A DNA stretch of 64,000 nt from Sacculina carcini (GCA_916048095.2 OU696574.1:10943587-11007586); one strand, 5' to 3'. Counted from the stretch's first letter, positions 1 through 13,828 are shown. Made by a program: numbers and translations. Notes: a model not told the origin generated them from the letters alone.

Positions 1-175
1 TGTGTGTGTGCGTGTGTGTGTGTGTATGTGTGTGTGAACGTGACGCAACGTTGCGACAATGGTGAGCACATATTTACGAACACATGATGCATATATAATA
101 AACACAAGACACGCACCGTTAGTTTGGTGGGAGCCACGTTCTGCTTCATTGATTGCCACGCGATAATTATACGTC

Positions 176-276
<101 letters not shown>

Positions 277-449
277 AGTGAGTAGTGAGTATGTTCATGC
301 TGTACGTTGTAATCAGTGTATGAATTGAGAGAGGACGTTAAAAGCGCGACTTTACCGTCAATATGATGTGATGCATCATAACAATCACACGACTGATATA
401 AACAACTCACTGCATGTGCTTAACACAAATTCTGTTCTCACGCAGTAAT

Positions 450-1018
450 CTATATATATATAAGAGATCCTCTGCCTGTCTGTGTGTCTGTCCCACCCTC
501 CTTGGTCCATTTTCTGCAAGCTGCTACTCGGTAACCACTTGGTGTACCCGCCAACAATTTATACCATTACGTTGGAAATTTTCTTGTCTACACGATAGGC
601 TAAATTTAAAATTTAAAAATAAAACAAAAAAAGTTATAGCGGTGAAAAGACAAAATGAACCCTGAAAAATGCGGAAATTTTGGTCAATATTCCGCCATCT
701 ACTCCTCATAAACCATAAATGGTACAGCCATAAAAATTATACCACTGTGTAGATAATTTTCTGTTCTACAAGATAGGCTATAATTCAAATTCAAAAATTA
801 AACGTAAAAGATGTAAAAATGACAAAATTTCAATCTACATTCAAAATTTCATTTTAACTTCGGGCGACCAATTTTCTATAGTTTTTTCTCTATTTCTCAA
901 AAATTAATTAACACACATCTAAATAAATAATACCATCATGCTGGGAATTTTGTTTTCTACAACATGGTATAATTTTTAATTTTCCTAAATGTATCTATTT
1001 TGCATTTTCCAAAATGTA
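450..1018. mobile_element. 569-bp block flanked by a perfect 14-bp direct repeat
   Basis: TCTCACGCAGTAAT occurs at 436-449 and again at 1019-1032, exactly bracketing an AT-rich block. The block begins with (TA)n and a CTGTCTGT-rich stretch and carries three degenerate internal copies of a motif (TATACCAT...GG.AATTTT.T.TCTACA..AT) at about 558, 733 and 926. A 14-bp duplication would fit target-primed retroposition, but no RT or poly(A) tail is visible. An unequal repeat expansion is the alternative. Confidence 0.5.
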
Positions 1019-2050
1019 TCTCACGCAGTAATATTGTGGTAAGAAGGAAAAATCGGCCGGTTGAGGCAAAGCCGCAAGTCTATCAGGGTAGAATACTCTC
1101 TGGAGCCAAATCATCTGCTATAATAACTACAGTACATTAAAAGATTTAGGAAATAATTAGAACAGGATTAAAATAAGGTTGTGTGCTATTTATAATCTCG
1201 CAAATACGAGGACCAAATACCACGAGTCGCGAGCAAAAATTATGTGCGGCGGTATCAGTACATACATACATACACACACACACACAGGTAAAGGAATTTA
1301 GCGGCACGGCAGTATGACCTCGTTAAGTTTGTTGACCCGTCGTTAAACTTCGACAGACATACACCCACCCACCCACACGCACACACACATAGTTAGAAAA
1401 CAAACATAAACATCAAGTACAAGAACCAACACAGCCACACACACACACATGCATACGTACACAAAAACACACGCACGTCAAAACAACTGAAGGCATGCTT
1501 TCAAAAACAATGCGAAACAGGTTGAAGTGGAACTGTGCAGGAATAATGCATATATGTATTCAATAGTGAGAGAAAATGGAAATTGGAAGGTGAAAATCGC
1601 TCAAGGACTAGGGTGTATTGCTAATTAAGAACTCACAAACTCACACACACACGCACAATATGTGCATTTGAATTCTTATTTGTGTGTGAGCCAATGTGTG
1701 AGCCAACAGTAAGTATTCGTGTTCAGATGAACACTCAACCACAGTCAACCACACTTACTCACAAACGTGCGAGACCTCAAAATAATATCTTCCCATCTCA
1801 TGGTACAAGGTCGTCCACACACACACACACACACACACACAAACATACATACACACACACGCACAGACAGAGGGAGTGAGAAGGAGAGACGGGTAGATGG
1901 AGGAATCGTGAGAATGAACGGATTGAAGCGTCATGACGACCTTCACTGCACAAGTGATGACGGTGCAGTACAGCAAGTTGCGCGAGAAACTCAACAATTA
2001 CCACTGATTCAATGTGTTGTGTGCGCGCGCCAGGTCAACAAATCACCGAC

Positions 2051-2063
2051 AGGTCAATGACCC
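2051..2063 (+). promoter_or_regulatory. Ecdysone-response-element-like IR1 palindrome
   Basis: AGGTCAATGACCC is an inverted repeat of nuclear-receptor half-sites with one-base spacing, one base off the ideal EcR/USP PAL1 core AGGTCAATGACCT. A further AGGTCA sits at 2032-2037. Function is inferred from the motif only. Confidence 0.35.
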
Positions 2064-2486
2064 GAGCGTGTTGATGAGAGCAGTTCGGCGTTGATATTGC
2101 AGAACTAAGATTTAGCCATGAATTCAGCATCTCAACCATTGTCAATATCAAGCATAAGAAGCAAGCATGATATCCACGTAGTCAGCAAAAATGACATTAC
2201 AACCACGCTTCAAACGAGAAAGTTGTAAATATATTTTAGGAACTTCTGCGTAAACGCCTCTTTATTCATTTCAACTTTCTCAGAGTTCTCAACATACGGA
2301 TTTACTCCTAGAAATAAAAACAGTTCAGCCCAGTCATTATACCAGCGATGGAGCCCGCATGTTGACATATACGCATGCAGTGGTAATATAGCGAGAAGTG
2401 TATACACACATTGGTTTTTCAAAGCGCGGCGGAGCGTGTCAAATCATGGAGGGTCAAGACATTAGCGCTGGAGGGCGCCCAGTCAC

Positions 2487-2521
2487 GGTCAGGTCAACTG
2501 AGGTCGGGTCAGCCGAGGTCG
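2487..2521 (+). promoter_or_regulatory. Cluster of five RGGTCA-like half-sites
   Basis: CGGTCA (2487), AGGTCA (2491), AGGTCG (2501), GGGTCA (2506) and AGGTCG (2516) lie on one strand within 35 bp. This is typical of direct-repeat nuclear-receptor elements, but may equally be a small degenerate tandem repeat. Confidence 0.3.
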
Positions 2522-2728
2522 TCATACACTCACACACACACACACACACACACACACATTCCACAGATACACACTGAATAAACACGTATCGACAATAGGA
2601 AGAGAAGAACGTGACAAAGGTTGATGAATCCAATTGTCACGTTCTGTCGTGGGTCGCAATTAGCATAACACATCACTTCACGCCTCGATATCACGTTGTT
2701 GAGAACACACATACATACATACATGCAG

Positions 2729-2759
<31 letters not shown>

Positions 2760-3203
2760 AATACGCAAAGTTTCAACCATTTAATTGCGCACCAATTATG
2801 GCCTTATTGCAAAATAATTCACTCACATCAAGTACGTGTTTAATTTGGCTGTACTGTTGTGTCAATTAGCGACCCAACCACACACACACACACACACATA
2901 TATACACGCACAATTTGCTCTTAGCCGAAAATCACCATTGAGATTATAGTAATCACACTGAAACAAAGCGGCAATTACGAGAAAATGCGCAATTGAGTGG
3001 ACTGGAGCGATTACGGTGACAGGCACGCAGAACCACAACCAAGAATCAAGGTCTCAATAACCACCAGCAACAACAAGAGATGTGAGTGGATAGATAGTAC
3101 AGACAGACATGATATCAGACGACAGATCGACGGCAAAATCTCCCTCAACCCAGCCCAGAGTTAAATAATCGGATAATAACAATTCTTGGCTGATATAACA
3201 GAT

Positions 3204-3368
3204 CACTGGCGGCGCCAGTATATCCCCACTGAAGGGCTAGGGAGAAATGTGGAGACTTGGGGAAACATAGGGATCTACACTCGAAATGTTCATGGTCAGG
3301 ATATTTGGGGACTGAGGGGGTCTGTCACATATTTGGGGGGGCTCAGTTCCTGCTTGACACCGCCACTG
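3204..3368. mobile_element. Short MITE, CACTGGCGG-type ends
   Basis: Ends CACTGGCGGCGCCAG and (reverse complement of right end) CAGTGGCGGTGTCAA form an imperfect inverted repeat around a G-rich interior. Flanking octamers (taacagat/cgaccgat) match at only 5 of 8, so it is an old or uncertain hAT-like insertion. Confidence 0.4.
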
Positions 3369-3826
3369 CGACCGATATACTGTGCCAGTGGTTGGTTCTC
3401 TTTTTCCTCTGATTCCCAACTTCTCCGTATTATCATGCTATATCATCTCAGGTTCCATATAATAACGAAAAGGCGGTCGCAAAGGCGGCGTTTTTCCAAC
3501 TTTTATGACATAATAATATGCTATGACTGGCTAGAATACTAAGTTTGCTGCTTAGGAATAAATAAATGAATAAACAAAAGGCCAAATTGTAAAAATTACA
3601 CCGTCTACATACACGCGGAGAGTATTGGGGTGCGTGGATGTTTGTGTATATGTACATGGTGATACAGGTCATGCTAATGCAATACAAATAAACATCGGGA
3701 TATATGCAGTTACAGTGTTTATACATCATGTTTGTGCTTGTTTCTCATTGCATCAGCAATCATATTCAAAACACAAAAACAGCAAGCATAACATTCAGCA
3801 CATCTGTTTTCAGTTTCCTGTTCCAA

Positions 3827-3850
3827 GTCTCTCTCTCTCTCTCTCTCTCT
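3827..3850 (+). repeat. (CT)n microsatellite
   Basis: A pure 24-bp CT tract, one of few non-CA dinucleotide arrays in the window. Confidence 0.9.
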
Positions 3851-4570
3851 TTCTTCTGGCAATGTTTATTTTTCCACTCGACACGCATCTATGATACACC
3901 GAACATTGACTGCAGCAGAAACCACAGTGCCGCTTTATTCTACAAATATCACAAGGCAGGATTTTCAGCAAAAGAGAAATTCAGAATCCAATCACCCAAT
4001 GATTGCCGTATCACATCGTCAGAATTGGCGAGAAATGACCAACTTATGAGTTACGCTGAAATATGCACCAATATTTGCTTGAAATCGCACTTTACAGTAC
4101 CACAATTACACTGATAACATTGACATAATCAACCAGAAACTGACACGAATTGGTATGACGAAGCAGTATTTCTCCCTTGGAGCAGTATCTCTGTCGGACG
4201 ACTTAAACGCAAAACAAGGGCTCAAAGGGAATTGTCATAATTTACTAATGGATACTTAGGTCCTGTTCTCATTCCTTGCTTGCCACTCAAACACCAGGCG
4301 AAAACAATAGTAGACAAACAGTAGCAAGTGAGCTAGCTGATCTAGATTTCGTGAGATTGTACCGCAGACAAGCGAGCACACGCACGAACACACCTGTACA
4401 AGGCACAATACTGGAAACACGATACGATGGTATACAATTACACTCATAAATATAAACATACACACACGGTTTACACTCGGTGCTCGGTGAGGTACAGAGG
4501 CATATAGAGAAGACTAGAGAAGAGGAGTCCGGTGGAGACAAAAAGTAGAATATTAGAGACCAGTCTACTA

Positions 4571-4852
4571 CAGGGGTTCTAAACCGGGGGTGCAAGACTG
4601 GTTCCTGGGGGGTGCGAGGATTCCTGTGAAACTTATGTTTAACCTACGCATTATATTTTTCCTGAAAAATGCAGTTTTGCTTAATCCTCCTAAAGGAGTT
4701 GTATGAATGAATATTGAATCAACATAAAGTTTTGTTATTGCGTCGTTTGTATTTTTATGTTTTCGTATAGCTATCAAGGATCCAGGGGGTGCGAGAAGTG
4801 ATTGCTGATTTGAAAATAAGGTGCCAACACTGAGAAAGGTTGAGAACCACTG
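4571..4852 (-). mobile_element. Non-autonomous hAT (Buster-like) MITE, family 1
   Basis: 282 bp with terminal inverted repeats CAGGGGTTCTAAACC / CAGTGGTTCTCAACC, precisely flanked by the 8-bp target duplication GTCTACTA (4563-4570 and 4853-4860; central TA). The interior matches, in reverse orientation, the copies at 30087 and 32464 (shared ACTCCTTTA and TTAAGCAAAA-like blocks). No coding capacity. Confidence 0.88.
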
Positions 4853-7800
4853 GTCTACTAGAATGTTTGAACGTGGGACGGTTCTGCACGAATGACCGCC
4901 ACCGGCCCCACTGCAGTCATCATGCGGCGGTCACATGAAATACCACTTGTCAGTACTGTAGACGGCCATCAACCGGCTTATACACGCCAACATGCCTTGC
5001 AAACTCTGTACCTACGTGATTATATGCACTCGTGTGTGTGTGTGTGTGTGTGCATAGTTTCACATGCAGTGTCTGTCTGTGTCTGTGTGAGCACTATTGT
5101 ACACTTGGTGCATGCGGTGATGTACACTAAAAGCACACGATTAGTCGCTTAAAGCCAGAGCTAACGCCCGCCTCACATTGACACAAGACACATCACACAA
5201 ACCGCACATTGGTAACAGTATTGGAATTTGGTTTTTTGAGAGGGTGAGGTTAACTATCTTGGCTCGAGATTACTGATCTGGTTGATAAAATTGAATAGTT
5301 GAGCCAATAAAAGGAAGAAACCGCAAAAAAATCCGCCCCGATAGATTGAAATGCTCACTGACTATTCACACACAAATTGACCATTGGGAACATTTAAACA
5401 ATGTGAATTTTTACCAATTATAACTATGAAACAACACAGAAGAAAACCGAATCAAACGATCATGTTGCTAAATTCCGCAGTGAAGTGAACGCTTACAAAA
5501 CATATCAGACTGATCTTCTCATTTCAACGCATACCTCATACAAGCGCGCGCGCACGCACACGAAAATGAAGCCAATCTAACTATCTAACGGGTCTCTGAA
5601 AGAAAACCGCGACACACACGGACAGTTCTATTCAAAATGCAAATGGACGGAGATGAGTGGAGATGAAGGCGACAGCAAGACGTGGAGCTGTGGTGAGCGA
5701 CACCGTGATATTAAATCACAGCAAGACAATTAAAGTGGAGGCGCGTCGGTAGCGGTGGCACGTGCAAATACTGACCGAGACGCGGCCTCGCTGACACGAC
5801 AACATCGCGAACAAGACGTCATAATTCCACGCACACGCACAAGTCAGAGTGATGAGCACAAGTCAGCAACGGGAAATGAAGCACGAAAGAGAGAAGAAGC
5901 AAAAAAGAACGAAAAGTAATTACATTGGCCAGCACCATGACAGAATGATGGAGATAACTATGAATTTGACCAGATGGCACATCAAAAGTGAGATGTGCGT
6001 GCGTGCGTGCGCGAAACACAGCTAGACAATGCAGATATATCCACGAAGTACCAGCATGATACACACACACACACACACATGAGGACACAAATAGGTGCAT
6101 ATGCTGATATGATGCGATTTCACATGAGCACTGCTCGAATGATCACACACGTCACGTCACTCGTATCATCAACGTGATGGCTCTCGGTCGAAACTCACAT
6201 AGAAACAACAATATTTGCATGTGAGTGTGTCATTGTCTCCCGATAGGTTGATGATGAATGCACCAGACCAGCTTTTTGTAATGCAAGTGCAGATATCAAA
6301 GGTGAATAATCAATAGAAGAAAATCGAGGAGGAGTGTTCAGTAAGCGTTATCGATTGCACCTGTTGTTGTTGTAGGAAAATCATTGAAGAATTATCAGTT
6401 GTTTTCAGCAGACAAACAGGAAAATAAATCGGAATATTTGTGGTGCAGCACTTATGAATATCAATTTCACATCCCTACTGTATTGTCATGCAAAATTGGA
6501 TAACAAAGTACAGAAAGCCACGTACACATTTCTGCTAATAGTTCATACTTCCCCACAACAGCGAATCACAACTAAATGTAGTATACATCAAAATAATTGT
6601 TACATTATTGAGGATTTCATTATTGTTTAAGCACTGAAAAAGGCAGAACAAGCACAAGAAGCAAAACAGGCAAATATAGACATTTATCGCATATTTTCCT
6701 CAATATACGGCCCATACTCATTACAGTGGCGCAATATACAAGCATGTTCGACCAAGTCACAGCCACATGCAACGAGCAATGCATCCACCAACACAACGGC
6801 TTTCAGTCCCGAGAGTAGCTTTCATTGACAAACACATGCAATACACAACAGTCGTCCTGGCTTGCAATTTCACCGTTGCCGGACACTGGACAGATAAAAT
6901 TTTCTACAACACGCACTGGGCGTAAAACAAAATCACGCGCGGACACACCTGCACAGGTGAACAAACAGCTTTCACTGAGTTAATTACCGTGCAAATACAC
7001 ACTGACACACACACACACACACAAACATACAGACGGGGAAGGTACATATGCACGGCGACACAACAAAAAACAAGTGGTGATTGCCGGATAAGCTGAGCAA
7101 GAAAGATAAAGCAAAAAAGGCGAGAAGAAAGAGTGTGAAAGAAAGTGGAAAGGGCGTCATGTGAAGAAAGAGTGTGAGAGAAAGTGAACACGTCAACAGC
7201 AGTGGTGACACCCTCACTCACCACCCAAGTGTATGCGTGTGTGTATGTGTGTCGCCTGCATATAGTCATCATTACCGAGGGAGTATTTCTCTAAATTGAT
7301 CAAGCCGACATACATTCACACACACACATACACATGCAGACAGACAGACACACTAACAGCGAGCGCAAATTGAACGGCGGAACACGCCCGCTCAATCCTC
7401 GAACGAGTAATCGAATACAACGCCCAATAAATTGGCTCGTATTGAAAGACACACACAAACACACACACACAAATTCAGACGACTCAGAACAATAATTTTC
7501 CGAAAATGGCCAGTGGAAACCGTCAACGAATAGACGGATTTCAAGTCACATTTAGTTTTAATAGACGAATCCGAGCGCGAGATTCACGTTGTTCGCTCAG
7601 ATATATTGTCAATGACGAAATGACGAATAGTTGAAGTATTTACAAGCCATCCGTTTGAGAAAATGTCATTGCGTGGTAAATAGTCGTTTTAAGAGGGATT
7701 AAGTCGGCGAGTGAAGCCTGCACCAAATACCCACTGCTTATTATATCCAGCAAAATTAATTGGCTTAAACGAGAAAACCTGAGAAACAAGGATGAAAGGA

Positions 7801-8019
7801 GGCAGAATGACCATTACAAGAATCACAGGAAGGAAGACCAGGAGAGCCGAAACAAAAGGAACAAGCATATTAGAGTGACACTAATTGTTTAACGAGGTCG
7901 AGCAGAACACATCAGCGAGTGTCGCCGAGCGTATCCACTCGACAAGCAGACATTGTAAATGCCTGTCTTGTCGAAATACCGCGGATGTGTGCCCTGCTGC
8001 TGCTACTGAGATCACTCAC

Positions 8020-8821
8020 CGTGTCGCCGGAACGCGGGGCGAGCTGAAGCGAGGTTGGCCGCTCCAGTGCTGTCACACACGATCATGTCGGACGCATCAC
8101 TGGTTGTCACCATACTGACATCGTCGGCAGTCCCTGCAGGTCGAGTCAACTGCTGTTGATGCTGCTGGTGTGAGTGTTGGGACATCGGAAGAGTACAGTT
8201 TCGATCAATCGAGGGTCGAACACGAGACAGCAGCCGCGAGTATAGCAGCCTTCCTCTACGGCGACCCGTCGTGGAAGCTCGACGTGCCTGTTTGTTATCG
8301 GCGAACTCCTCGGGCACCCCCTCCTCCTCTGCGACATCCTCGCAGTGACTGGTGGTACGACCGCGGTGGCCTTCAACACCGTCCAGATCAAGCATATAGG
8401 ACGCGGCCGTGTCGACGCTGGCACATGATACACCTGCTGGCGGTCCTGCTGCACAAGCTGGCGGTTGTTGCTGTTGCTGGCACGGAGATAACATGTAGCG
8501 CGAGTACTGGGCGGGACGCAGTGCGCTCAAACACCGTGAAAAAGATTTGGGCAGCGAGCGTGTGTTGTTACCGGTCGTGTTCATGGCGATGACAGCGGCG
8601 CATGGAGCCGGAACTGTACCTGCCCCGCTGTCCAGGACTGATTCCCGGCGTTGACCGGCATGCACGGGCAGCTTGCGACGCACCGGTGGAGCGCTCTGCT
8701 GGACAGACAAGTGGTGGCCTCCGCCCAGACAATTCATCGTGACTGACAGAGAAGCAGCAGCAGAAGGTTGATGAGATTGCTGGGAGCTAGCGTGCCAGTC
8801 GTCACGACAATATGTGTGCAT
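8020..8821 (-). CDS. Alternative first coding exon C (gene unidentified)
   Basis: 267 codons plus one base run from ATG 8821 (context GCGATG, G at -3; in-frame TGA at 8825-8827 immediately upstream) to the donor CACG|GTGAGT, intron from 8019. Phase 1, identical to exon A. The product is low-complexity: a basophilic kinase-like RRES site near residue 59, a poly-Gln tract near 115-119, a Glu-rich patch around 166-172, a basic segment RLLYSRLLSRVR near 191-202 and a His/Gln-rich run near 213-224. It is the leftmost and therefore most 3' of the three first exons, so it would give the shortest transcript. No domain was recognised. Confidence 0.72.
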
Positions 8822-9415
8822 CGCTCAGTCGGCGCACGTCAAAATTATCAGCTGACTCAAATGCAGCACCCAGTGACGATGTCGACAGATTGCCGAAAAA
8901 ACTGTCCGTCGAACAGAAGAACGCCCAAACACAAACTACACGCGACCGAGCCACACACAACAACACGCTGCCAACCAACAGTGAACACACATTGTGAAAG
9001 CTCAACTCACACAAGATGAAATACAAGACCTTCCCCGAAAACCATAGACTCACAAACAACATAGAGTAGTCAGTCGGAGCACACAATATTGTTCTCACGA
9101 CCAAATTCTCATGAATAAAATGTTCGAACCTAAATCACCCATTGAAGAAAAACATACCGAAACCACTAAGAAACGATACCGAACGAAAATTCATCATTAC
9201 ACTAGTAAATACGGATAGAAGCTGAATATCATGATTCCAATTCACAGAAGCTAAGAGATATGACCTGATTCCATGCCGTGAATTGCTCAAATATTACACT
9301 ACGGCTCTTAATTATATTGTCGGAAAATTGCTTACTGATGTGTACAAAGAAAACTATTCAGAACAAAATCGATACATTTGAGAAGAAAACGACGGGCAGG
9401 TTGGTATGACCAATC

Positions 9416-9425
9416 GTCACGTGAC
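9416..9425 (+). promoter_or_regulatory. GTCACGTGAC E-box/CLEAR-type palindrome
   Basis: A perfect 10-bp palindrome identical to the CLEAR consensus bound by MiT/TFE bHLH-Zip factors. It lies about 600 bp upstream of exon C on the minus-strand gene. A single motif, so occupancy is uncertain. Confidence 0.3.
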
Positions 9426-10517
9426 AGTTCGACACGACAAACGCAAGATCACTGAACCCCTGCTGACCCGGGTCACCTTTGCATGCAGACAACAATGACA
9501 CCATAGAAAAGTCACAGTCCGCATAAGCCGTGCATGACAAAATTACAAGGCGGACGCGCGCAGAGATGACAGAGAAAAAGGAGGGAGAAAGAGTAACAGA
9601 GAAAGAGTGCACGACCAGCGAACATACTCATAAGCGAGATAAAACTGGTAATAGCAGATTCATGGCGCCCAATACACCAAGCTGCACCACTGCACGCACA
9701 CACACGAGCATACACAAAATATGAGCGCGTATTGCACGTGCATCGGAGAAAATAAATTGACCAGAGCGAATTTGACATGCAGCATGCAAATTCGACACAC
9801 ACACACACGCACACACGTAGCGCATGCATAAGACTGGTGGTCTGGTGAGTGGAGCAAAATGGCGTCGATGACATGAGAGAGAGAGAGTTTGTGTGCGTGT
9901 GAGACAGAGACTGGGAGGCTGCCGGTCAAACAATTTTCACATATGAGGATGATGTAGGAACCAGCCGCAGTATTGCTTATGCTCTTCTTGATAATGTTCC
10001 AAACGCTTCCACTTCACAATATCTAAAGTAGACTTTACATACTTTTTCTATCGCTTCTGTACATTTCGGTTCTTGCACGCACTACATTCACGTATCTTGC
10101 TCCCGCTTGCTAAAAGAGGGGAAGGGGCGGTGGTGGGGGAGTAGCCGTCACCGGTGTTCCACATCACCGACCCCAGGACACACCTGCCACCACAAACACT
10201 GTCAACGCCGCCGTCGCGTGCGCACACACACACACACACACACACACATCCGCCTCGCTTGCCAAAAACGCATTGAAAACGACACACGCAGAGACAAACA
10301 CCTATTCGCAAAGACATAAATGAGAGTGTATTTGAAAATTCTGAAGCTATGAATAAATCAAATAAACACCGGAATCCAATCTTGCACGCTACTGGCACTG
10401 TTGGATAAACGCAGGAAAATCAAACTTCAATAGAGGCCGGATTGTTCGCTGTTTCAATGGCCAGATGGTACGTTGAACAGCCTACGAATACCACTTGTCA
10501 GGGCAAGCTTTGCGAGT

Positions 10518-10560
10518 GCGACAACTGAACGCTCAACGGTCGGGAACGTTCAGTTGACGC
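10518..10560. repeat. Hairpin, 13 of 14 bp stem
   Basis: CAACTGAACG (10522-10531) pairs with CGTTCAGTTG (10547-10556) around a 15-nt loop; three more outer bases pair with one mismatch. Confidence 0.5.
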
Positions 10561-12670
10561 AGGCCGGAGCGGACGCGAACTGGAACTAGAATAGCGCGGG
10601 AAACAACGGCCACATGAACATCGTCCAGAAGGACATTTTTTGTGGAATAGCCGTGACACGTCACGCACTGCCTCTCCCCGACGTTCTCCAAGCGCTTACC
10701 ATCTAATTCGAGGCCTCTGCCTCTGTACTCCTCGATCCCTTGTGTGAGCTGGGTAAATTAGTCACGCATCATCAAACTACGACACCGTCACACTCACACA
10801 GATTTTTCGGTCAACTAAAATACGCTCTCACACCCACATCGAGCGACGGCCACTGAGTCGGCCAGCGATAAAAATACGAATGGCAAAAACAGCCAATAAA
10901 CGCATTATATGACATTCGTTCTCAGTGCCGGACAAAATCCCCATGTTACCACTCTATTTTCGGAAGCGCTCGAAGCAATGAATCAAGGACAAGCGCGCAA
11001 AAATAATCGTCGTAATAAACAATGCATTACAGGACAACAAATAAGCGACAGTCGGATAGAGTTGGCCAATATTAACAATAAAGAAAACGTCCATAAACAA
11101 ATAAGACATTAAACTATATAAATAAGAAAAACGGCACTAACAAGAAACTAAACCATCAGTGTCTTCAGGACATAACGTTGGAAAAATATCCCACTGGTGA
11201 ACTAAAAAATAGAGTGAACATGAAGAATAGACGGGCTAGCGCATGACTAGATTGAATAACAACCAAAGTCATATATGAATGCATTCCGTCACGGAAGATA
11301 TATGAACATGTTTGTATGAAGTTCTAATAGAACGAAAAGACCCCGCCGTAAAGTGTCACGAGCGACCTGTACAATCTGCGATGCTGAATTAGATGTAATG
11401 TCCGACATGTGCATGAAGAACGAGCAGAGGAAACTAATGAAACAGGCACACGGAGAATACGAGAAAGCAATGACGTGCAGAGTGAAAGGTTGTTTCAGAA
11501 GTCGTGCAACAACATAGCGATCAACATGTTGCATATGTTGTCATTTTCAGCAGTGCAACAATTAGAGCTGAACGCAAACTTTCACCAGTCAGCGATTCGC
11601 AGAGAACATGTAGCAAAAGCAGATCAGATCTCAGTTGAGTTAGCACAAGCAAATAGGCATTAGTCGAAATTGAGCCATATGTATACTAAAAGCCTAAATT
11701 CAAACAATAGCAATGTATCAAGGAATACAAGAAGTGCTGAATTCCACCATATTGTAGGCAACACGAAACTGCGCCAATAAGCATATTCATATCCATAACT
11801 GTATGCCATCATCAAACTTCAATCTGAAATTTACTTAGTCGATATGTTTGGACAAAATAGTCTAATGACACGATACACTGGTACCAATAATATAACTCAT
11901 CGATAAGAACCTACAAGACAAAATAATTCTGAAAAAGCAACTCGAACAAAAACGGCTGCATCTACTAAATGCCTCATTTTTTGACAAACATTGAATAGCG
12001 TTCGCTGAAAAGATAACGGACGAACGTTTCCTGGGCATAAAATAGCGATATTTAGAAAGATAAAAATTGTCAACGTAGCAAAGTACCGCTCGCTAGCGAG
12101 TCGTAAAAATACTACACAAAACATAATTTTTGTGTAACAATACACAAAAAATAATGAACTACACAAGTATAAATAGTGAAAACTAAAGAATACGACTAAC
12201 TATGCATACACCCATCCCTTCTATCTGAAGATTCTAGTTTCAGTAACACGAGAATCACCGGTAGACACGAGTATCACGATGAAAGTGGCTCAGGGCACCT
12301 TCACTGAAAATGCGCACCCTATCACAAGCACACCGCTAACATACACAGGCACACAAACAACACACCACAACGCAACCATTACCCGGACACAACTGAACCG
12401 GTGTGTCCACGTATAGCAACGTATACGCCGGGCGTTAGTTCCGTACGTGCCCGCCAGATGGCAGCATCAACAATTGAACATTCATTGCACGCAAGAAGCA
12501 AATGAAATTCCCATGTGCTACCTATATGATACGTGTGTGTATGTGTGTGTGTGTGTGTGTTTCGAGTGTCACATTCAATACCGACACGTACAGATATAGA
12601 CATAATTCTACGAAAGAAGGCACAAAAACCGCAAAACTGAATACATATTTCCACAATACCATAACTGGAC

Positions 12671-12710
12671 CAACGCCACCTAGATACTAGGTGTAGACTA
12701 GGTGGCATTG
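12671..12710. repeat. Imperfect palindrome related to the 19.5-kb hairpin
   Basis: CAACGCCACCTAG and the reverse complement of CTAGGTGGCATTG match at 12 of 13 bases. The CAACGCCACCTAG arm is also present at 19496-19508. Confidence 0.55.
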
Positions 12711-13332
12711 ACTGGACCATACCGTTGTCCAAGAACTCCGCCGCAAATACACAAAAACAGACCGCAATAAAACAAAGAGACAAACACTGAAGATGCCACT
12801 TGAAAATTGCACGTTATTTAAGAATTTAATTTTCCTGCCAAAGCGGAAACAGTAAAATGGTATTACGTAACGTAATATTAGCACAAATATTAAGAGATAA
12901 AAAGCTGTCAAATTTTGAGGCCACAAAATATCAATGTTTGCAATTTTCCCATGTAATTGCATTTGCCTGTACTTTCTATTGATAATAAGAACACCTGGAT
13001 GCTGGTGGCGAACACGACACATAGGAAGGAAAGATCGGCAGTAGAACCATGGAACAGACAGATAAATGGAATCACGCAAACGCAGCACAGCAAAAAGCAG
13101 ACATACAATCACACAATACGCTCACTTACAGCGTTCAAATGTCAAACTGGAACAGAAGCATGAGCACAATGTGACATCTTCAAAGTGTCAACTGAAAACA
13201 GCAGTTAATTGCAATCTGCAAGAAAAGTTTAGCTCGCAAAAACACACGCGAACTGCATTGTGCAGAAGAATAATGTATATACACAGCAGTGACTGGGGAA
13301 TATTGCGAAATTCATAACTCAAGCGATGTACA

Positions 13333-13364
<32 letters not shown>

Positions 13365-13371
13365 GTGTGTG
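13333..13371 (+). repeat. (GT)n microsatellite
   Basis: A GT tract with a single interruption. Comparable arrays of 20-40 bp recur about every 1-2 kb on either strand, for example near 10226, 12535, 15593, 15950, 16629, 18312, 23298, 25376, 29345, 34329, 42198, 49575, 51885, 52229, 54428, 58085, 59376 and 60784. Confidence 0.9.
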
Positions 13372-13828
13372 AGAAATCCTGCACTCTCATCAGTGATTCA
13401 TAAGTTGCCAGTAATTAACGTCTTTCTGTGTGCACACAAACACACACAACAGCGCAGATAAACCAAGCATGTGTACGCACACACACACACACACGCACGC
13501 AAACTCATTTCAATAAGGCGAGTGTACGTGCATAGACTCATTCACTCAGGTGAACTCTCTTCCTCACATGCTCATGCTGTGTTTCTCATACCGCCAGTTT
13601 CTCTGTCCCACAAGCATTCCATTCATTCTGGGCTCAACGGACAGCCACTGCACGCACGTACACACGTACACACACACACACACATGGACAGTCCTTCAGA
13701 AGCACAGCGAGCACTGCCTACAAGACGCATATGCAAAATCACTCGGCAGAAGACCATATGTCAGATAGCCAGAGCGGGGATCAACTTGTGAACTGTCAGT
13801 GACGCCATTGTCATGTACCATTTTTCGT

